A stretch of DNA of 64,000 bases, taken from assembly GCA_038040445.1 (NCBI GenBank), contig JBBPIG010000003.1, forward strand, positions 1 through 64,000, given 5' to 3'. The notes under the pieces were generated by a model. That model searched no databases and was not told where the DNA came from. It saw only the letters and a list, made by a program, of their open reading frames with translations. Below, piece after piece: positions 60,511 through 64,000 of this stretch; position 1 is the first letter of the stretch, and the number at the start of each line of letters is the position of its first letter. The DNA is from Acidobacteriota bacterium. GTDB taxonomy: Bacteria > Acidobacteriota > Blastocatellia > UBA7656. Position numbers and translations under genes: made by a program.

Positions 60511-61563
60511 CTATGCTCCGATGTACCGCGCATATAACCCGCGCGCCACTGCTGGATCGGTGGTTCCTCGAATAATGCTGCGAGCATCCCGGAACACCGT
60601 GATGTCGTAGCCCTCAACTCGAAACCTCAGCAAGAAATCATTGAAAGCAACTTCACCGGCTGACTTCAAACGCTCGGCAAGAGCTGCGAAGTCGATCGCT
60701 CCCGCGCCCACCCGCGCTATCTGAACAGCGTTGCGTCCGCAAAGTGTCGTCGTTACCTGCCGGCCGGCGCCGCGTAAGAACTCGAACTTGGCCAGACAGC
60801 AAACGGGGCACTGGTCACCGGCGTCGAAGCTCGATAGGTCGAGTCTGTTGAACTGAAAATCCCAAAGGTCGATGCGTATCAACGAGCGATGAAGCTTGTC
60901 CATCTGACCCGTGAGCAGCTTGAGCGCTTCGGCAGCCTGAATCGAGGCGATCGTTGTCACGATCGGCATTATCACACCGGCGGTGTCGCACGTCGGGCCC
61001 GAGCCCGGCTCGGGCACTGCTTCGAGCACGCAGCGCAGGCAAGGCGACTCGCCCGGCACGATCGTCATCGTCAATCCGTAAGACCCGACGGCCGCGCCAT
61101 ACACCCACGGTGTTTTAGACTTGACGCACGCGTCGTTTATCAAGAAGCGTGTTTCGAAGTTGTCGGTCCCATCCAGGACGAGGCTCGCGCCCGCGATGAT
61201 TTCTTCGATGTTCTCGAAGTTCACGTCGGCGATCACGGGCTCGACTTCGATGTCCGAGTTGACGCGGGCAATTCGCGATGCCGCCGCGACTGCCTTAGGT
61301 AAGCGGTTCAGCGCGTCGCTTTCTTCGAACATGATCTGGCGCTGAAGGTTTGACTCTTCGACGAAGTCGCGGTCGACCAGAACCAGATGGCCAATGCCGG
61401 CGCGGGCGAGCGTTTCTGCTTGAACCGCGCCGAGCGCGCCGCAGCCGATGATGACGACCTTCGATTGAGCAAGACGAGCCTGGCCTTCTTCGCCGATGCC
61501 TTCGAAAAGAATTTGCCTGGAGTATCTGTCTTCGCTTGCCACTCGTTCTCTTTTTTGTTTCAT
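60511..61563 (-). CDS. ThiF/MoeB/HesA-family adenylyltransferase
   Basis: E1-like enzyme that adenylates the C-terminus of a ThiS/MoaD-type sulfur carrier for thiamine or molybdopterin synthesis. The 350 residues show the nucleotide motif 'VVIIGCGALGAVQAETLARA', the adenylation Arg block 'NLQRQIMF', 'DGTDNFETRFLINDAC', and two zinc Cys pairs (CLRC about 170 and CPVC about 245). The conserved catalytic-region 'GPTCDTAGVIMP' Cys is present, as is a C-terminal domain of about 90 residues typical of the longer MoeB/ThiF forms. No rhodanese domain is attached and no carrier gene adjoins, so I cannot separate ThiF from MoeB. ATG 61563 chosen; the region before it reads poorly. Confidence 0.88.
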   Translation of the reverse strand: MKQKRERVASEDRYSRQILFEGIGEEGQARLAQSKVVIIGCGALGAVQAETLARAGIGHLVLVDRDFVEESNLQRQIMFEESDALNRLPKAVAAASRIARVNSDIEVEPVIADVNFENIEEIIAGASLVLDGTDNFETRFLINDACVKSKTPWVYGAAVGSYGLTMTIVPGESPCLRCVLEAVPEPGSGPTCDTAGVIMPIVTTIASIQAAEALKLLTGQMDKLHRSLIRIDLWDFQFNRLDLSSFDAGDQCPVCCLAKFEFLRGAGRQVTTTLCGRNAVQIARVGAGAIDFAALAERLKSAGEVAFNDFLLRFRVEGYDITVFRDARSIIRGTTDPAVARGLYARYIGA

Positions 61564-61719
61564 CGATGATGTCGGGCTTCTCAATTCTACACTGCGAGAC
61601 GAGAGGGCAGAAGGGAGGTTATTGCGCTGTCTAGATATCTATCGAAAAAAGGAAGAGTACCGGAAGGGTTCCAAACTGAAAGGGAGCGTTTTGGCTGCGC
61701 GCCCGCAGGGCCAGGAGAA

Positions 61720-62577
61720 TCACTTGCTGAAGACTTGCTCGTCCAGCGCTTGATTGTGCAGGACTTGCTCGACGGCGATGTTCCAATCGAACACTATCGT
61801 TCCGGTTGAAGTCTGCACGTTGAGTTGGAGCCTGTACTTGTAGGGTAGCATAAGCTCGTTGACTGCCCGAAAATCGTCGAAGTCTTCAACGAATTGATAA
61901 TAGTCCTCTTGAAATCTGTTTGAATCCCTGGGACCCAATCCGAGCCGCGCAGGAACCTTGAACTCATATACCGTGCGCACGTGTTGAAACGTCGCCGCGT
62001 CGAAAAACAAGGTTACCTTCAAGTCGGATACCTTCTGCGCGCGATAGCCAACCTCGTGGAGCTGACGCCCTTCGATTTTTTTCAGCCCGCGATACTCCAG
62101 CTTTGGTTTCAGTTGGTCAACTCGCAGCATTGCCCAGGCAATCGAAAGAGTTCCGCCGAGCAGGCCTTCCTTCAACGGCAAATTTTGCTGTTCGAGGTAC
62201 AGACTGAGCGCTGAGCGGCGGCCGCTGGGCAAGTGACCGGTAAGAACCTTGGAACCGTCAAAGCCAAACTGTTCTCCCGGATACTGTTGCGAGGGGAACG
62301 TCAGGCTGTAGCGCAGCTTCACACCAGAGGAAGCCATTGCGGCTTGTCCATCGATGTTACCCGTGGCGCCGATGCGGCTGATCAGCTTCACCGGTCCGGT
62401 GACGACGCGGTTCTTCGGGAAGGCGCGGGCTTGAGCGCTGCCTATCGCGTCGAGGTGATGAGCGAGCAGTTCTTCAATAGTCAGCTTTTTCTCTTGCGCG
62501 GAAGCCGAAGCACAAAGCATCACCGCCGCGATGCCCGCGAGCGCGCACGCACCAACCTGCTTGATTAACGAACTCAT
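61720..62577 (-). CDS. Exported LolA/LolB-fold-like protein of unknown function
   Basis: A 285-residue periplasmic protein with signal peptide 'ACALAGIAAVMLCASASAQ' and a start defined by AGGAGTAAAACAAT. The rest begins 'LTIEELLAHHLDAIGSAQA', the pattern of 'outer membrane lipoprotein-sorting protein'-type families in Acidobacteriota, and continues as antiparallel strands ('LRYSLTFPSQQYPGEQFGFD', 'KVTLFFDAATFQHVRTVYEF', 'YKYRLQLNVQTSTGTIVFDW'). Function unknown; LolA-like lipid or lipoprotein carriage is a fold-level guess. Confidence 0.7.
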   Translation of the reverse strand: MSSLIKQVGACALAGIAAVMLCASASAQEKKLTIEELLAHHLDAIGSAQARAFPKNRVVTGPVKLISRIGATGNIDGQAAMASSGVKLRYSLTFPSQQYPGEQFGFDGSKVLTGHLPSGRRSALSLYLEQQNLPLKEGLLGGTLSIAWAMLRVDQLKPKLEYRGLKKIEGRQLHEVGYRAQKVSDLKVTLFFDAATFQHVRTVYEFKVPARLGLGPRDSNRFQEDYYQFVEDFDDFRAVNELMLPYKYRLQLNVQTSTGTIVFDWNIAVEQVLHNQALDEQVFSK

Positions 62578-62712
62578 ATTGTTTTACTCCTAAAGCTCAG
62601 GTCAGGGAACTCTCCGATTATTACGGGCCACTCGGATGCGCTCGTTTTAATCTGCCGCGGTGGATTTGTCAACGAAAGCCGGGGTCAACGGCGCGCCCGA
62701 GGCAAGGACGCG

Positions 62713-62741
62713 TTGCGTGGCATCAAACCATCGGATATATT
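62713..62741 (+). promoter_or_regulatory. Predicted sigma70-like promoter of smpB
   Basis: TTGCGT (62713-62718), 17-bp spacer, TATATT (62736-62741). The predicted start near 62748 leaves a leader of about 49 nt before the smpB ATG. Confidence 0.45.
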
Positions 62742-62796
62742 CTTGTGCGAATCGAGTCGGCGCTTATTGAGTTCTTAAGCTCACACTCTTCTCCCT

Positions 62797-63255
62797 ATGG
62801 CGATTGAAAAAGTGGTGGCGACCAATCGAGAGGCCTATCACAACTTCCACATACTCGAGACTCACGAATGCGGCGTCGCGCTTACGGGCACGGAAGTGAA
62901 ATCGGCTCGCGAGGGACGCTGCAACCTGAAGGACGGGTATGCACAGATACGCAAGCAGGAGGCCTGGTTGATGAACGTGCACATCAGCCCGTACAGTCAC
63001 GGCAATCGCGACAATCACGAGCCGACGCGCGCGCGAAAGCTGCTGCTGCACCGGGCCGAGATAGACAAGCTCGCGGGCAAGGTCCAGGAGAAGGGCCTCA
63101 CGCTGGTTCCGACGAAGATGTATTTGAAGGACGGGCGCATCAAGATCGAGCTGGCCGTCGCCAAAGGAAAAAAGCTTTACGACAAGCGCGAAACCGAAAA
63201 GCGGCGTGAAGCCGACCGAGAGGCCCGCGCAATGATGAAGGAAAGGAGCCGTTGA
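62797..63255 (+). CDS. smpB: SsrA-binding protein SmpB
   Basis: tmRNA partner in ribosome rescue. The 152-residue protein has the family blocks '[20 protein letters not shown]', '[16 protein letters not shown]', '[18 protein letters not shown]' and the basic C-terminal tail '[16 protein letters not shown]'. The ATG has no clear Shine-Dalgarno (CTTCTCCCT precedes it). The ssrA gene was not seen in the window. A heptamer palindrome starts at its stop codon and separates it from pepA. Confidence 0.96.
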   Translation: MAIEKVVATNREAYHNFHILETHECGVALTGTEVKSAREGRCNLKDGYAQIRKQEAWLMNVHISPYSHGNRDNHEPTRARKLLLHRAEIDKLAGKVQEKGLTLVPTKMYLKDGRIKIELAVAKGKKLYDKRETEKRREADREARAMMKERSR

Positions 63256-63358
63256 TTGCCGATTGCCGATTGCCGATTGCGGATTTGGGAAGATAAGCGA
63301 CACGAACGCCTCTTCCTTCACTCTCAATCGCCAATCGCCAATCGCCAATCCGCAATCG
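63254..63358. repeat. GATTGCC heptamer palindrome between smpB and pepA
   Basis: GATTGCC repeats three times with GATTGCG and GATTT from 63254, overlapping the smpB stop codon. CAATCGC repeats three times with CAATCCG and CAATCG to 63358, ending 5 bp before the pepA start. The two arms are complementary apart from one position per unit. Confidence 0.9.
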
Positions 63359-63362
63359 AAAG

Positions 63363-64000
63363 ATGGAAGTAAGAGCTGAGTTTGCGAAATTCTACGACGT
63401 CGAAGCCGACGCCCTGGTTGTTACGATCTACGAAGGCGAGAAGGCGGACGAAGGCGCGCTCAAAGAGCTGGACGAGCGCACAGACGGAATCGTCAACCAG
63501 ATACTGGGCACCGACGAGATGCGTGGCAAGCAGGGTGACATGGTCTACGTTCATCGTCCGGGAAAACTCCGGGCCGGGCGACTGCTGCTGATTGGGGCGG
63601 GCAAACGCGAAGATTTCTCGGTGAACACAATTCGCAAAGTGACCGGTTCGGCCGCGCGGTTTCTACGCGGTAAGGGCGCGCGCTCGATGGCCGTTCTTCG
63701 CCGTTCTCAACTCGATATTGGCAACAGCGCTCAGGCTGCTGTCGAAGGGGTTTTGCTGGGATTGTTCGAACCCGATATGTACAAGACCGAGAACAAGGAA
63801 GAGCGCAGGATCGATGAGTTGGTTCTCGTTGCTGCAATGGCGGGTTCGGAAGAGGCGCTTGCCAGCGGGGTCGAACGCGGGCGGATCATCGGCGAAGCGG
63901 TCAACCTGGCGCGCGAGCTTTCAAACGAGCCAAGCTCGACTCTGACGCCGTCCGAGCTCGCCGAGCGCGCCAAGGAAACAGCAAGCAAGTTCGGGCTCGA
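63363..64000 (+). CDS. pepA: Leucyl aminopeptidase, N-terminal part (runs off the window)
   Basis: The first 212 residues of an M17 cytosol aminopeptidase. Visible are the regulatory N-terminal domain ('DALVVTIYEGEKADEGALKE', 'GDMVYVHRPGKLRAGRLLLI', 'VNTIRKVTGSAARFLRGKGA') and the linker to the catalytic domain 'EAVNLARELSNEPSSTLTPS'. The metal-binding residues lie beyond the window end. The ATG lies only 5 bp from the palindrome, so its ribosome site would be within that repeat. Confidence 0.88.
   Translation, partial: MEVRAEFAKFYDVEADALVVTIYEGEKADEGALKELDERTDGIVNQILGTDEMRGKQGDMVYVHRPGKLRAGRLLLIGAGKREDFSVNTIRKVTGSAARFLRGKGARSMAVLRRSQLDIGNSAQAAVEGVLLGLFEPDMYKTENKEERRIDELVLVAAMAGSEEALASGVERGRIIGEAVNLARELSNEPSSTLTPSELAERAKETASKFGL

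Noticed and set aside
1-64000. Prophage, genomic island or insertion sequence
   Set aside because: No transposase, integrase, tRNA-attachment duplication or phage gene was found, and composition is broadly uniform apart from the AT-richer DUF11 gene and the repeat elements.

Overview
The window looks like chromosomal DNA from a Gram-negative, GC-rich, heterotrophic soil-type bacterium, most likely an Acidobacteriota member. This is inferred from the mix of an Oar-like TonB receptor with an N-terminal carboxypeptidase-regulatory domain, DUF2934, caspase-PEGA and DUF11 secreted proteins, and an OpcA-containing pentose-phosphate operon with a transaldolase-glucose-6-phosphate isomerase fusion. 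No rRNA, tRNA, CRISPR array, transposase or integrase was found, and no classical HTH regulator is encoded anywhere.

Layout. 1-7.5 kb: pyruvate phosphate dikinase, a broken DinB-type gene, a secreted thioredoxin-like protein, and an ABC-2 exporter pair (minus strand). 7.5-12 kb: FKBP isomerase, an N-acyl-D-amino-acid deacylase-like amidohydrolase, a class A beta-lactamase-like serine hydrolase and an exported truncated haemoglobin. 12-23.5 kb: four large secreted or surface proteins (DUF11 protein, double GlcG/HbpS-like protein, TonB-dependent receptor, caspase-PEGA protein), all minus strand.

24-43 kb is the centrepiece. Six plus-strand genes encode 42 predicted c-type haems: a tetrahaem cytochrome fused to an outer-membrane beta-barrel, a decahaem cytochrome fused to an LVIVD beta-propeller, a free tetrahaem paralogue, an octahaem protein, a nonahaem lipoprotein, and an inner-membrane protein joining an FHA domain, seven haems, a ferredoxin and a YpdA-like flavin reductase. 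Between the last two lies a protein with two cNMP-binding domains, four Fe-S cluster motifs and a membrane cytochrome b-like part. Immediately downstream are a metallo-beta-lactamase-fold protein resembling class II cAMP phosphodiesterase, an FHA-GAF-class III nucleotidyl cyclase and, convergent with it, an MscS channel with a C-terminal cNMP-binding domain. The set reads as a transmembrane (probably extracellular) electron conduit whose inner-membrane modules carry built-in cyclic-nucleotide and phosphopeptide sensors, next to the enzymes that would make and break the nucleotide. I do not recognise a described operon with this composition.

43-57 kb is a minus-strand pentose-phosphate operon: tkt, tal-pgi fusion, HAD phosphatase, gnd2, polyphosphate glucokinase, pgl, gnd1, zwf, opcA. 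The second gnd lacks the NADP-phosphate-binding Arg. NADPH from this pathway could feed the flavin module of the cytochrome system, but that is only inferred. 57-64 kb holds DUF2934, nagA, two possible micro-ORFs, TlpA-like thioredoxin, a ThiF/MoeB enzyme, an exported LolA-like protein, smpB and the start of leucyl aminopeptidase.

A second window-wide theme is intergenic: nearly a dozen junctions between co-directional genes are filled by long imperfect palindromes or short-unit tandem arrays, each with its own sequence. Some abut stop or start codons and may tune expression within operons.
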